Assembly: GCA_037013495.1 (NCBI GenBank)
Contig: CM072810.1
Location: forward strand, 38,159,843 to 38,223,842
Reading direction: 5' to 3'
From: Hippophae tibetana
Taxonomy: Eukaryota > Streptophyta > Magnoliopsida > Rosales > Elaeagnaceae
Length of the DNA: 64,000 bases
The notes beneath the pieces are model-generated. The model ran no database searches. It was not told where the DNA came from and saw nothing but the letters and a program-made list of their open reading frames with translations. Below are positions 29,601 to 41,903 of this stretch, one piece after another. Every line of letters starts with the position of its first letter. The first letter of the stretch is position 1. A program made the translations under genes and the position numbers.

Positions 29601-32600
29601 ATATAGGCATTTGAGTAAAAAACTAAATCTAGAAATATGCAGCTGAACAGAAATTTTGAACTCTATATCATGCAAGAGGATGAACCTTTGAACAAATTCA
29701 ACGCAGGTTTTTCAATCAATTTCAACTACCCGTACAATTTGGATGGACCTATTTGGAAAAAAAAGTAGATTGAGAAAATTGTTGTTAGCCTACATTATCA
29801 TTTTCAAGAAAAAGATACCTTGCTTAAATCCATATAGAAGGCCTGTGAACTTACTGTTAAATGAATCAGTTGGGAAATTATTCGAACTGCATTATTTGTT
29901 GCCAAGATGATGGCAATCCACTTTCGTGGACGGAAAGAACTTGACTTTATAGACATCAAGTATAGTGGTACGAGCGAAGCTATTTTGACACAATTTTTAG
30001 AAATGATGAATCTAATACCAATGAAGAGAAAATATCTATCCTTTCCCATATATTTACTAAATTTCTTAGAAAGAATAAACCCGTTTTTCGGGATTTAAAA
30101 AAAAGGTAATCGGAACTCTAAAATGATTATTTCAATGAATTTTTGTTGTATTTCTTCCAAGCAACTTCAAACATTTTGTAGACCACTCATATAGGCATTT
30201 GAGCCAAAAACTAAATCTAGAACTATGCAGCTAAACATAAATTTTGAACTCTATATCATGCGAGAGGATGAAACTTTCAACAAATTCCATGCAGGTTTTT
30301 AAATCAATTTCAACTACCCGTACAATTTAGATGGACCTATTTGGAAAAAAAAAGTAGATTGAGAAAATTGTTTTTTGCCAACATTATCATTTTCAAGAAA
30401 AAGATAGCTTGCTTAAATCCATATAGAAGGCCTGTGAACTTACTGTTAAATGAATTAGTTGGGAAATTATTAGAACTGCATTATTTGTTGCCAAGATGAT
30501 TGCAATCCACTTTCGTGGACGGAAAGAGCTTGACTTTATAGACATCAAGTATAGTGGTACGAGCGAAGCTATTTTGACACAATTGTTAGAAATGATGAAT
30601 CTAATACCAATGAAGAGAAAATAGCTATACTTTCCCATAGATTTACTAAATTTCTTAGAAAGAATAAACCAATTTTTAGGGATTTAAAAAAAAGGTAATC
30701 CGAGCTTTAAAATAAGTATTTCAATGAATTTATAGTTGTATTTCTTCCAAGCAACTTCAAACATTTTGGAGACCACTCATATAGGCATTTGAGCAAAAAA
30801 TCTAAATCTAAAACTATGCATCTGAACATAAATTTTGAACTCTATATCATGCAAGAGGAAGAAACTTTGAACAAATTCTATGCAGGTTTTTCAATCAATT
30901 TCAGCTACCCGTACAATTTGGATAGACCTATTTGGAAAAAAAATAGATTGAAAAAATTGTTGTTAGTCTACATTATCATTTTCAAGAAAAAGATAGCTTG
31001 CTTAAATCCATATAGAAGGCCTGTGAACTTATTGTTAAATGAATTAGTTGGGAAATTATTCGAACTGCATTATTTGTTGCCATGATGATTGCAATCCACT
31101 TTCGTGGACGGAAAGAGCTTGACTTTATTGATATCAAGTATAGTGGTACGAGTGAAGCTATTTTTACACAATAGTTAGAAATGATGAATCTAATACCAAT
31201 GAAGAGAAAATATCTATACTTTCCCATAGATTTACTAAATTTCTTAGAAAGAATAAACCCGTTTTTAGGGATTTTAAAAAAAAGGTAATCCGAGCTCTAA
31301 AATGATTATTTCAATGAATTTATAGTTGTATTTCTTCCAAGCAACTTCAAACATTTTCCAGACAACTCATATAGGCATTTGAGCAATAAAACTAAATCTA
31401 GAACTATGCAGCTGAACATAAATTTTGAACTCTATATCATGCAAGAGGATGAAACTTTGAACAAATTCTATACAGGTTTTTCAATCAATTTCAACTACCC
31501 GTACAATTTGGATGGACCTATTTGGAAAAAAAACTAGATTGAGAAAATTGTTTTTAGCATACATTATCATTTTCAAGAAAAAGATACCTTGCTTAAATCC
31601 ATATAGAAGGCCTGTGAACTTACTGTTAAATGAATCAGTTGGGAAATTATTCGATCTGCATTATTTGTTGCCAAGATGATAGCAATCCACTTTCGTAGAC
31701 GAAAAGAGCTTGACTTTATAGACATCAAGTATAGTGGTACGAGCGAAACTATTTTGACACAATTGTTAGATATGATGAATCTAATACCAATGAAGAGAAA
31801 ATATCTATACTTTCCCATATATTTTCTAAATTTCTTAGAAAGAATAAACCCGTTTTTAGGGATTTAAAAAAAATGTAATCCGAGCTCTAAAATGATTATT
31901 TCAATGAATTTATATTTGTATTTCTTCCAAGCAACTTCAAACATTTTGGAGACCACTCATATAGGCATTTGAGTAAAAAACTAAATCTAGAACTATGCAG
32001 CTGAACATAAATTTTGAACTCTATATCATGCAAGAGGATGAAACTTTGAACAAATTCTATACAGGTTTTTCAATCAATTTCAACTACCCGTACAATTTGG
32101 ATGGACCTATTTGGAAAAAAAACTAGATTGAGAAAATTGTTTTTAGCATACATTATCATTTTTCAAGAAAAAGATACCTTGCTTAAATCCATATAGAAGG
32201 CCTGTGAACTTAATGTTAAATGAATCAGTTGGGAAATTATTCGAACTGCATTATTTGTTGCCAAGATGATAGCAATCCACTTTCGTAGACGAAAAGAGCT
32301 TGACTTTATAGACATCAAGTATAGTGGTACGAGCGAAGCTATTTTGACACAATTGTTAGAAATGATGAATCTAATACCAATGAAGAGAAAATATCTATAC
32401 TTTCCCATATATTTTCTAAATTTCTTAGAAAGAATAAACCCGTTTTTAGCGATTTAAAAAAAAGGTAATCCGAGCTCTAAAATGATTATTTCAATGAATT
32501 TATAGTTGTATTTCTTCCAAGCAACTTCAAACATTTTACAGACCACTCATATAGGCATTTGAGCAATAAAACTAAATCTAGAACTATGCAGCTGAACATA

Positions 32601-35419
32601 AATTTTGAACTCTATATCATGCAAGAGGATGAAACTTTGAACAAATTCTATACTAGTTTTTCAATCAATTTCAACTACCCGTACAATTTGGATGGACCTA
32701 TTTGGAAAAAAAACTAGATTGAGAAAATTGTTTTTAGCATACATTATCATTTTTCAAGAAAAAGATACCTTGCTTAAATCCATATAGAAGGCCTGTGAAC
32801 TTAATGTTAAATGAATCAGTTGGGAAATTATTCGAACTGCATTATTTGTTGCCAAGATGATAGCAATCCACTTTCGTAGACGAAAAGAGCTTGACTTTAT
32901 AGACATCAAGTATAGTGGTACGAGAGAAGCTATTTTGACACAATTGTTAGAAATGATGAATCTAATACCAATGAAGAGAAAATATCTATACTTTCCCATA
33001 TATTTTCTAAATTTCTTAGAAAGAATAAACCCGTTTTTAGGGATTTAAAAAAAAAGGTAATCCGAGCTCTAAAATGATTTTTTCAATGAATTTATAGTTG
33101 TATTTCTTCCAAGCAACTTCAAACATTTTGCAGACCACTCATATAGGCATTTGAGCAAAAAACTAAATCTAGGACTATGCAGCTGAACATAAATTTTGAA
33201 CTCTATATCATGCAAGAGGATGAAACTTTGAACAAATTCTACACAGGTTTTTCAATCAATTTCAACTACCCGTACAATTTGGATGGACCTATTTGGAAAA
33301 AAAAAGTAGATTGAGAAAATTGTTTTTAGCATACATTATCATTTTCAAGAAAAAGATACCTATCTTAAATCCATATAGAAGGCCTGTGAACTTACTGTTA
33401 AATGAATCAGTTGGGAAATTATTCAAACTGCATTATTTGTTGCCAAGATGATAGCAATCCACTTTCGTAGACGGAAAGAGCTTGACTTTATAGACATCAA
33501 GTATAGTGGTACGAGCGAAGCTATTTTGACACAATTGTTAGAAATGATGAATCTAATACCAATGAAGAGAAAATATCTATACTTTCCCATATATTTTCTA
33601 AATTTCTTAGAAAGAATAAACCCGTTTTTAGGGATTTAAAAAAAAGGTAATCCGAGCTCTAAAATGATTATTTCAATGAATTTATAGTTGTATTTCTTCC
33701 AAGCAACTTCAAACATTTTGCAGACCACTCATATAGGCATTTGAGCAATAAAACTAAATCTAGAACTATGCAGCTGAACATAAATTTTGAACTCTATATC
33801 ATGCAAGAGGATGAAACTTTGAACAAATTCTATACTAGTTTTTCAATCAATTTCAACTACCCGTACAATTTGGATGGACCTATTTGGAAAAAAAACTAGA
33901 TTGAGAAAATTGTTTTTAGCATACATTATCATTTTTCAAGAAAAAGATACCTTGCTTAAATCCATATAGAAGGCCTGTGAACTTAATGTTAAATGAATCA
34001 GTTGGGAAATTATTCGAACTGCATTATTTGTTGCCAAGATGATAGCAATCCACTTTCGTAGACGAAAAGAGCTTGACTTTATAGACATCAAGTATAGTGG
34101 TACGAGCGAAGCTATTTTGACACAATTGTTAGAAATGATGAATCTAATACCAATGAAGAGAAAATATCTATACTTTCCCATATATTTTCTAAATTTCTTA
34201 GAAAGAATAAACCCGTTTTTAGGGATTTAAAAAAAAAGGTAATCCGAGCTCTAAAATGATTTTTTCAATGAATTTATAGTTGTATTTCTTCCAAGCAACT
34301 TCAAACATTTTGCAGACCACTCATATAGGCATTTGAGCAAAAAACTAAATCTAGGACTATGCAGCTGAACATAAATTTTGAACTCTATATCATGCAAGAG
34401 GATGAAACTTTGAACAAATTCTATACAGGTTTTTCAATCAATTTCAACTACCCGTACAATTTGGATGGACCTATTTGGAAAAAAAAAAGTAGATTTAGAA
34501 AATTGTTTTTAGCATACATTATCATTTTCAAGAAAAAGATACCTATCTTAAATCCATATAGAAGGCCTGTGAACTTACTGTTAAATGAATCAGTTGGGAA
34601 ATTATTCAAACTGCATTATTTGTTGCCAAGATGATAGCAATCCACTTTCGTAGACGGAAAGAGCTTGACTTTATAGACATCAAGTATAGTGGTACGAGCG
34701 CAGCTATTTTGACACAATTGTTAGAAATGATGAATCTAATACCAATGAAGAGAAAATATCTATACTTTCCCATATATTTACTAAATTTCTTAGAAAGAAT
34801 AAACCCGTTTTTAGGGATTTAAAAAAAAGGTAATCCGAGCTCTAAAATGATTATTTCAATGAATTTATAGTTGTATTTCTTCCAAGCAACTTCAAACATT
34901 TTGCAGACCACTCATATAGGCATTTGAGCAATAAAACTAAATCTAGAACTATGCAGCTGAACATAAATTTTGAACTCTATATCATGCAAGAGGATGAAAC
35001 TTTGAACAAATTCTATACAGGTTTTTCAATCAATTTCAACTACCCGTACAATTTGGATGGACCTATTTGGAAAAAAAACTAGATTGAGAAAATTGTTTTT
35101 AGCATACATTATCATTTTCAAGAAAAAGATACCTTGCTTAAATCCATATAGAAGGCCTGTGAACTTACTGTTAAATGAATCAGTTGGGAAATTATTCGAA
35201 CTGAATTATTTGTTCCCAAGATGATAGCAATCCACTTTCGTTGACGAAAAGAGCTTGACTTTATAGACATCAAGTATAGTGGTACGAGCGAAGCTATTTT
35301 GACACAATTGTTAGAAATGATGAATCTAATACCAATGAAGAGAAAATATCTATACTTTCCCATATATTTTTTAAATTTCTTAGAAAGAATAAACCCGTTT
35401 TTAGGGATTTAAAAAAAAA
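20681..35419 (+). repeat. Region III: diverged, mostly irregular monomers without a long HOR
   Basis: Monomers start at 20681, 21270, 21858, 22447, 23036, 23623, 24212, 24801, 25391, 25981, 26570, 27159, 27748, 28337, 28926, 29516, 30105, 30694, 31284, 31874, 32464, 33056, 33646, 34238 and 34829. Neighbours share fewer diagnostic variants than elsewhere and many copies have private substitutions. Local echoes exist: 20681 resembles 22447 (three monomers apart, ACTTAGAACAAATTCTACGC), and 26570 resembles 27748 (two apart, GATGAACCTTTGAAC plus TACTCGTAC). The adjacent monomers at 28337 and 28926 share GATTTAAGAAAAAGG and ATTTATTGTTG. Several subtypes later used in the 11-mer, such as AACAGAAATTTTG with TTCAACGC, occur here singly (26570, 27748, 29516). 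This suggests older, less homogenised sequence. Confidence 0.8.
32464..34828 (+). repeat. Local dimer duplication, period 1182 bp
   Basis: Monomers 32464 and 33646 share the rare CTATACTAGTTTTTC variant (at 32651 and 33833). Monomers 33056 and 34238 share the rare CTAGGACTATGC variant (at 33171 and 34353) and the ATACCTATCTTAAATCC variant. Both pairs are 1182 bp apart, so a two-monomer segment was duplicated in tandem. The period exceeds 2 x 589 because these copies have longer A-tracts. Confidence 0.85.
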
Positions 35420-36008
35420 GGTAATCCGAGCTCTAAAATGATTTTTTCAATGAATTTATAGTTGTATTTCTTCCAAGCAACTTTAAACATTTTGCAGACC
35501 ACTCATATAGGCATTTGAGCAAAAAACTAAATCTAGAACTATGCAGCTGAACATAAATTTTGAACTCTATATCATGCAAGAGGATGAAACTTTGAACAAA
35601 TTCTATGCAGGTTTTTCAATCAATTTCAACTACCCGTACAATTTGGATGGACCTATTTGGAAAAAAAAGTAGATTGAGAAAATTGTTGTTAGCCTACATT
35701 ATCATTTTGAAGAAAAATATACCTTGTTTAAATCCGTATAGAAGGCCTGTGAACTTACTGTTAAATGAATCAGTTGGGAAATTATTCGAACTGCATTATT
35801 TGTTGGCAAGATGATAGCAATCCACTTTCGCGGACGAAAAGAGCTTGAATTTATAGACATCAAGTATAGTGGTACGAGCGAAGCTATTTTGACACAATTG
35901 TTAGAAATGATGAATCTAATACCAATGAAGAGAAAATATCTATACTTTCCCATATATTTACTAAATTTCTTAGAAAGAATAAACCTGTTTTTAGGGATTT
36001 AAAAAAAA

Positions 36009-36596
36009 TGTAATCCGAGCTCCAAAATGATTATTTCAATGAATTTATAGTTGTATTTCTTCCAAGCAACTTCAAACATTTTGGAGACCACTCATATAGG
36101 CATTTGAGCAAAAAACTAAATCTAGAACTATGCAGCTGAACAGAAATTTTGAACTCTATATCATCAAGAGGATGAACCTTTGAACAAATTCAACGCAGGT
36201 TTTTCAATCAATTTCAACTACCCGTACAATTTGGATGGACCTATTTGGAAAAAAAACTAGATTGAGAAAATTGTTGTTAGCCTACATAATCATTTTCAAG
36301 AAAAAGATACCTTGCTTAAATCCATATAGAAGGCCTGTGAACTTACTGTTAAACGAATCAGTTGGAAAATTATTCGAACGGCATCACTTCTTACCAAGTT
36401 GATGGCAATCCATTGTCGTGGACGGAAAGAGATTGACTTTATAGACATCAAGTATAGTGGTACGAGCGAAGCTATTTTGACACAATTGTTAGAAATGATG
36501 AATCTAATACCAATGAAGAGAAAATAGCTATACTTTAATATAGATTTACTAAATTTCTTAGAAAGAATAAACCCATTTTTAGGGATTTTCAAAAAA
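36009..36596 (+). repeat. Reference monomer (588 bp) showing the internal layout
   Basis: Chosen as a typical copy. It opens with TGTAATCCGAGC. A short A-tract after CATTTGAGC lies at about 36110-36115. A second A-tract after CTATTTGG lies at about 36249-36256. The CpG-containing box TTGTCGTGGACGG sits at about 36414-36426, followed by AGTGGTACGAGCGAAGC at about 36465-36481. It ends with the A-tract just before the next GGTAATCCGAG. In many other copies the CpG box reads TTTCGTGGACGG. The opening motif, the ACTACCCGTACAATTTGG stretch and the AGTGGTACGAGCGAAGC stretch are among the best-kept parts across the window. The A-tracts and the CpG box hold many of the subtype differences. Confidence 0.9.
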
Positions 36597-39125
36597 GGTA
36601 ATCCGAGTTCTAAAATAAGTATTTCAATGAATTTATAGTTGTATTTCTTCCAAGCAACTTCAAACATTTTGGAGACCGCTCATATAGGCATTTGAGGAAA
36701 AAAAATAAATCTAGAACTATGCAGCTGAACATAAATTTTGAACTCTATATCATGCAAGAGGATGAAACTTTGAACAAATACTATGCAGGTTTTTCAATCA
36801 ATTTCAACTACCCGTACAATTTGGATGGACCTCTTTGGAAAAAAAAGTAGATTGAGAAAATTGTTGTTAGTCTACATTATCATTTTCAAGAAAAAGATAG
36901 CTTGCTTAAATCCATATAGAAGGCCTGTGAACTTACTGTTAAATGAATCAGTTGGGAAATTATTCGAACTGCATTATTTGTTGGCAAGATGATAGCAATC
37001 CACTTTCGCGGACGAAAAGAGCTTGAATTTATAGACATCAAGTATAGTGGTACGAGCGAAGCTATTTTGACACAATTGTTAGAAATGATGAATCTAATAC
37101 CAATGAAGAGAAAATATCTATACTTTCCCATATATTTACTAAATTTCTTAGAAAGAATAAACCTGTTTTTAGGGATTTAAAAAAAATGTAATCCGAGCTC
37201 CAAAATGATTATTTCAATGAATTTATAGTTGTATTTCTTCCAAGCAACTTCAAACATTTTGGAGACCACTCATATAGGCATTTGAGCAAAAAACTAAATC
37301 TAGAACTATGCAGCTGAACAGAAATTTTGAACTCTATATCATCAAGAGGATGAACCTTTGAACAAATTCAACGCAGGTTTTTCAATCAATTTCAACTACC
37401 CGTACAATTTGGATGGACCTATTTGAAAAAAAAACTAGATTGAGAAAATTGTTGTTAGCCTACATAATCATTTTCAAGAAAAAGATACCTTGCTTAAATC
37501 CATATAGAAGGCCTGTGAACTTACTGTTAAACGAATCAGTTGGAAAATTATTCGAACGGCATCACTTCTTACCAAGTTGATGGCAATCCATTGTCGTGGA
37601 CGGAAAGAGGTTGACTTTATAGACATCAAGTATAGTGGTACGAGCGAAGCTATTTTGACACAATTGTTAGAAATGATGAATCTAATACCAATGAAGAGAA
37701 AATAGCTATACTTTCCTATAGATTTACTAAATTTCTTAGAAAGAATAAACCCATTTTTAGGGATTTTCAAAAAAGGTAATCCGAGTTCTAAAATAAGTAT
37801 TTCAATGAATTTATAGTTGTATTTCTTCCAAGCAACTTCAAACATTTTGGAGACCGCTCATATAGGCATTTGAGGAAAAAAAATAAATCTAGAACTATGC
37901 AGCTGAACATAAATTTTGAACTCTATATCATACAAGAGGATGAAACTTTGAACAAATACTATGCAGGTTTTTCAATCAATTTCAACTACCCGTACAATTT
38001 GGATGGACCTCTTTGGAAAAAAAAGTAGATTGATAAAATTGTTGTTAGTCTACATTATCATTTTCAAGAAAAAGATAGCTTGCTTAAATCCATATAGAAG
38101 GCCTGTGAACTTACTGTTAAATGAATTAGTTGGGAAATTATTCGAACTGCATTATTTGTTGCCAAGATGATTGCAATCCACTTTCGTGGACGGAAAGAGC
38201 TTGACTTTATAGACATCAAGTATAGTGGTACGAGCGAAGCTATTTTTACACAATAGTTAGAAATGATGTATCTAATACCAATGAAGAGAATATATCTATA
38301 CTTTCCCATAGATTTACTAAATTTCTTAGAAAGAATAAACCCGTTTTTAGGGATTTAAAAAAAAAGGTAATCCGAGCTCTAAAATGATTATTTCAATGAA
38401 TTTATAGTTGTATTTCTTCCAAGCAACTTCAAACATTTTGGAGACCACTCATATAGGCATTTGAGCAAAAAACTAAATCTAGAACTATGCAGCTGAACAG
38501 AAATTTTGAACTCTATATCATGCAAGAGGATGAACCTTTGAACAATATCAACGCAGGTTTTTCAATCAATTTCAACTACCCGTACAATTTGGATGGACTT
38601 ATTTGGAAAAAAAAGTAGATTGAGAAAATTGTTGTTAGCCTACATTATCATTTTGAAGAAAAATATACCTTGCTTAAATCCGTATAGAAGGCCTGTGAAC
38701 TTACTGTTAAATGAATCAGTTGGGAAATTATTCGAACTGCATTATTTGTTGCCAAGATGATAGAAATCCACTTTCGTGGACGGAAAGAGCTAGACTTTAT
38801 ACACATCAAGTATAGTGGTACGAGCGAAACTATTTTGACACAATTGTTAGATATGATGAATCTAATACCAATGAAGAGAAAATATCTATACTTTCCCATA
38901 TATTTACTAAATTTCTTAGAAAGAATAAACCCGTTTTTAGGGATTTAAAAAAAATGTAATCCGAGCTCTAAAATGATTATTTCAATGAATTTATATTTGT
39001 ATTTCTTCCAAGCAACTTCAAACATTTTGGAGACCGCTCATATAGGCATTTGAGGAAAAAAAAATAAATCTAGAACTATGCAGCTGAACATAAATTTTGA
39101 ACTCAATATCATGGAAGAGGATGAA

Positions 39126-39381
39126 CCTTTGAACAAATTCAACGCAGGTTTTTCAATCAATTTCAACTACCCGTACAATTTGGATGGACCTATTTGAAAA
39201 AAAAACTAGATTGAGAAAATTGTTGTTAGCCTACATAATCATTTTCAAGAAAAAGATACCTTGCTTAAATCCATATAGAAGGCCTGTGAACTTACTGTTA
39301 AACGAATCAGTTGGAAAATTATTCGAACGGCATCACTTCTTACCAAGTTGATGGCAATCCATTGTCGTGGACGGAAAGAGG
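39126..39381 (+). other. Conversion-like 256-bp patch within monomer g of 11-mer copy 1
   Basis: Monomer g in the two 11-mer copies (38955-39545 and 45439-46029) matches on both flanks. Between 39126 and 39381 copy 1 instead carries b-type sequence: ATGAACCTTTGAAC, TTCAACGC, CTAGATTG, TAAACGAATCAG, GCATCACTTCTTACC, TTGTCGTGGACGG and GAGGTTGAC. Copy 2 has GAAACTTTG, TACTATGC, GTAGATTG, TGAATTAG, CATTATTTGTTGCC and CTTGAC. The patch looks identical to the corresponding part of monomer 37187 in the same HOR copy. Non-crossover gene conversion is the simplest explanation; a double crossover is the alternative. Limits are the first and last differing bases. Confidence 0.85.
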
Positions 39382-41903
39382 TTGACTTTATAGACATCAA
39401 GTATAGTGGTACGAGCGAAGCTATTTTGACACAATTGTTAGAAATGATGAATCTAATACCAATGAAGAGAATATATCTATACTTTCCCATAGATTTACTA
39501 AATTTCTTAGAAAGAATAAACCCGTTTTTAGGGATTTAAAAAAAAGGTAATCCAAGCTCTAAAATGATTATTTCAATGAATTTATAGTTGTATTTCTTCC
39601 AAGCACCTTCAAACATTTTGCAGACCACTCATATAGGCATTTGAGCAATAAAACTAAATCTAGAACTATGCAGCTGAACATAAATTGTGAACTTTATATC
39701 ATGCAAGAGGATGAAACTTTGAACAAATTCTATGCATGTTTTTCAATCAATTTCAACTACCCGTACAATTTGGATGGACCTATTTGGAGAAAAAAGTAGA
39801 TTGAGAAAATTGTTGTTAGCCTACATTATCATTTTGAAGAAAAATATACCTTGTTTAAATCCGTATAGAAGGCCTGTGAACTTACTGTTAAATGAATCAG
39901 TTGGGAAATTATTCGAACTGCATTATTTGTTGGCAAGATGATAGCAATCCACTTTCGCGGACGAAAAGAGCTTGAATTTATAGACATCAAGTATAGAGGT
40001 ACGAGCGAAGCTATTTTGACACAATTGTTAGAAATGATGAATCTAATACCAATGAAGAGAAAATATCTATACTTTCCCATATATTTACTAAATTTCTTAG
40101 AAAGAATAAACCCGTTTTTAGGGATTTAAAAAAAATGTAATCCGAGCTCCAAAATGATTATTTCAATGAATTTATAGTTGTATTTCTTCCAAGCAACTTC
40201 AAACATTTTGGAGACCACTCATATAGGCATTTGCGCAAAAAACTAAATCTAGAACTATGCAGCTGAACAGAAATTTTGAACTCTATATCATCAAGAGGAT
40301 GAACCTTTGAACAAATTCAACGCAGGTTTTTCAATCAATTTCAACTACCCGTACAATTTGGATGGACCTATTTGGAAAAAAACTAGATTGAGAAAATTGT
40401 TGTTAGCCTACATAATCATTTTCAAGAAAAAGATACCTTGCTTAAATCCATATAGAAGGCCTGTGAACTTACTGTTAAACGAATCAGTTGGAAAATTATT
40501 CGAACGGCATCACTTCTTACCAAGTTGATGGCAATCCATTGTCGTGGACGGAAAGAGGTTGACTTTATAGACATCAAGTATAGTGGTACGAGCGAAGCTC
40601 TTTTGACACAATTGTTAGAAATGATGAATCTAATACCAATGAAAATAAAATAGCTATACTTTCCTATAGATTTACTAAATTTCTTAGAAAGAATAAACCC
40701 ATTTTTAGGGATTTTCAAAAAAGGTAATCCGAGTTCTAAAATAAGTATTTCAATGAATTTATAGTTGTATTTCTTCCAAGCAACTTCAAACATTTTGGTG
40801 ACCGCTCATATAGGCATTTGAGGAAAAAAAATAAATCTAGAACTATGCAGCTGAACATAAATTTTGAACTCTATATCATGCAAGAGGATGAAACTTTGAA
40901 CAAATACTATGCAGGTTTTTCAATCAATTTCAACTACCCGTACAATTTGGATGGACCTCTTTGGAAAAAAAAGTAGATTGAGAAAATTGTTGTTAGTCTA
41001 CATTATCATTTTCAAGAAAAAGATAGCTTGCTTAAATCCATATAGAAGGCCTGTGAACTTACTGTTAAATGAATTAGTTGGGAAATTATTCGAACTGCAT
41101 TATTTGTTGCCAAGATGATTACAATCCACTTTCGTGGACGGAAAGAGCTTGACTTTATAGACATCAAGTATAGTGGTACGAGCGAAGCTATTTTTACACA
41201 ATAGTTAGAAATGATGTATCTAATACCAATGAAGAGAAAATATCTATACTTTCCCATAGATTTACTAAATTTCTTAAAAAGAATAAACCCGTTTTTAGGG
41301 ATTTAAAAAAAAGGTAATCCGAGCTCTAAAATGATTATTTCAATGAATTTATAGTTGTATTTCTTCCAAGCAACTTCAAACATTTTCCAGACCACTCATA
41401 TAGGCATTTGAGCAATAAAACTAAATCTAGAACTATGCAGCTGAACATAAATTTTGAACTCTATATCATGCAAGAGGATGAAACTTTGAACAAATTCTAT
41501 ACAGGTTTTTCAATCAATTTCAACTACCTGTACAATTTGGATGGACCTATTTGAAAAAAAAAGTAGATTGAGAAAATTGTTGTTAGCCTACATTATCATT
41601 TTGAAGAAAAATATACCTTGCTTAAATCCGTATAGAAGGCTTGTGAACTTACTGTTAAATGAATCAGTTGGGAAATTATTCGAACTGCATTATTTGTTGC
41701 CAAGATGATAGAAATCCACTTTCGTGGACGAAAAGAGCTAGACTTTATAGACATCAAGTATAGTGGTACGAGCGAAACTATTTTGACACAATTGTTAGAT
41801 ATGATGAATCTAATAGCAATGAAGAGAAAATATCTATACTTTCCCATATATTTACTAAATTACTTAGAAAGAATAAACCCGTTTTTAGGGATTTAAAAAA
41901 AAA

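Larger units (their letters stand above)
35420..41903 (+). repeat. 11-monomer higher-order repeat, copy 1 (6484 bp)
   Basis: Monomers start at 35420 (a), 36009 (b), 36597 (c), 37187 (b), 37775 (e), 38366 (f), 38955 (g), 39546 (h), 40136 (i), 40723 (j) and 41313 (k). Letters are my own labels. The order and the rare variants of each monomer recur exactly 6484 bp downstream. Examples are CTTTAATATAGATTT in c, CACAATAGTTAGAAATG in e and k, GCATTTGCGCAAA in i, and GAAAATAAAATAGC in j. By eye the two copies differ at only a couple of single bases near the left end, plus one 256-bp patch in monomer g. Confidence 0.93.

Noticed and set aside
36414-36426. CENP-B-box-like motif in the CpG box (TTCGTGGACGGAAAG in many copies)
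   Set aside because: Only the leading TTCG fits the consensus TTCGnnnnAnnCGGG. The central A and the terminal CGGG are absent, so I do not call a CENP-B box.
36296-36667. Recurrent minus-strand open frame of 123-129 codons, seen in about 30 monomers (for example 1518-1901, 36296-36667, 62823-63194)
   Set aside because: It exists only in monomers with the TTTTCAAAAAAGG junction and is broken in the rest. The 127-codon versions need a GTG start, and the translation is hydrophobic as expected for the T-rich strand. It overlaps other open frames, and no promoter or independent conservation is visible. It is a shadow of the satellite.
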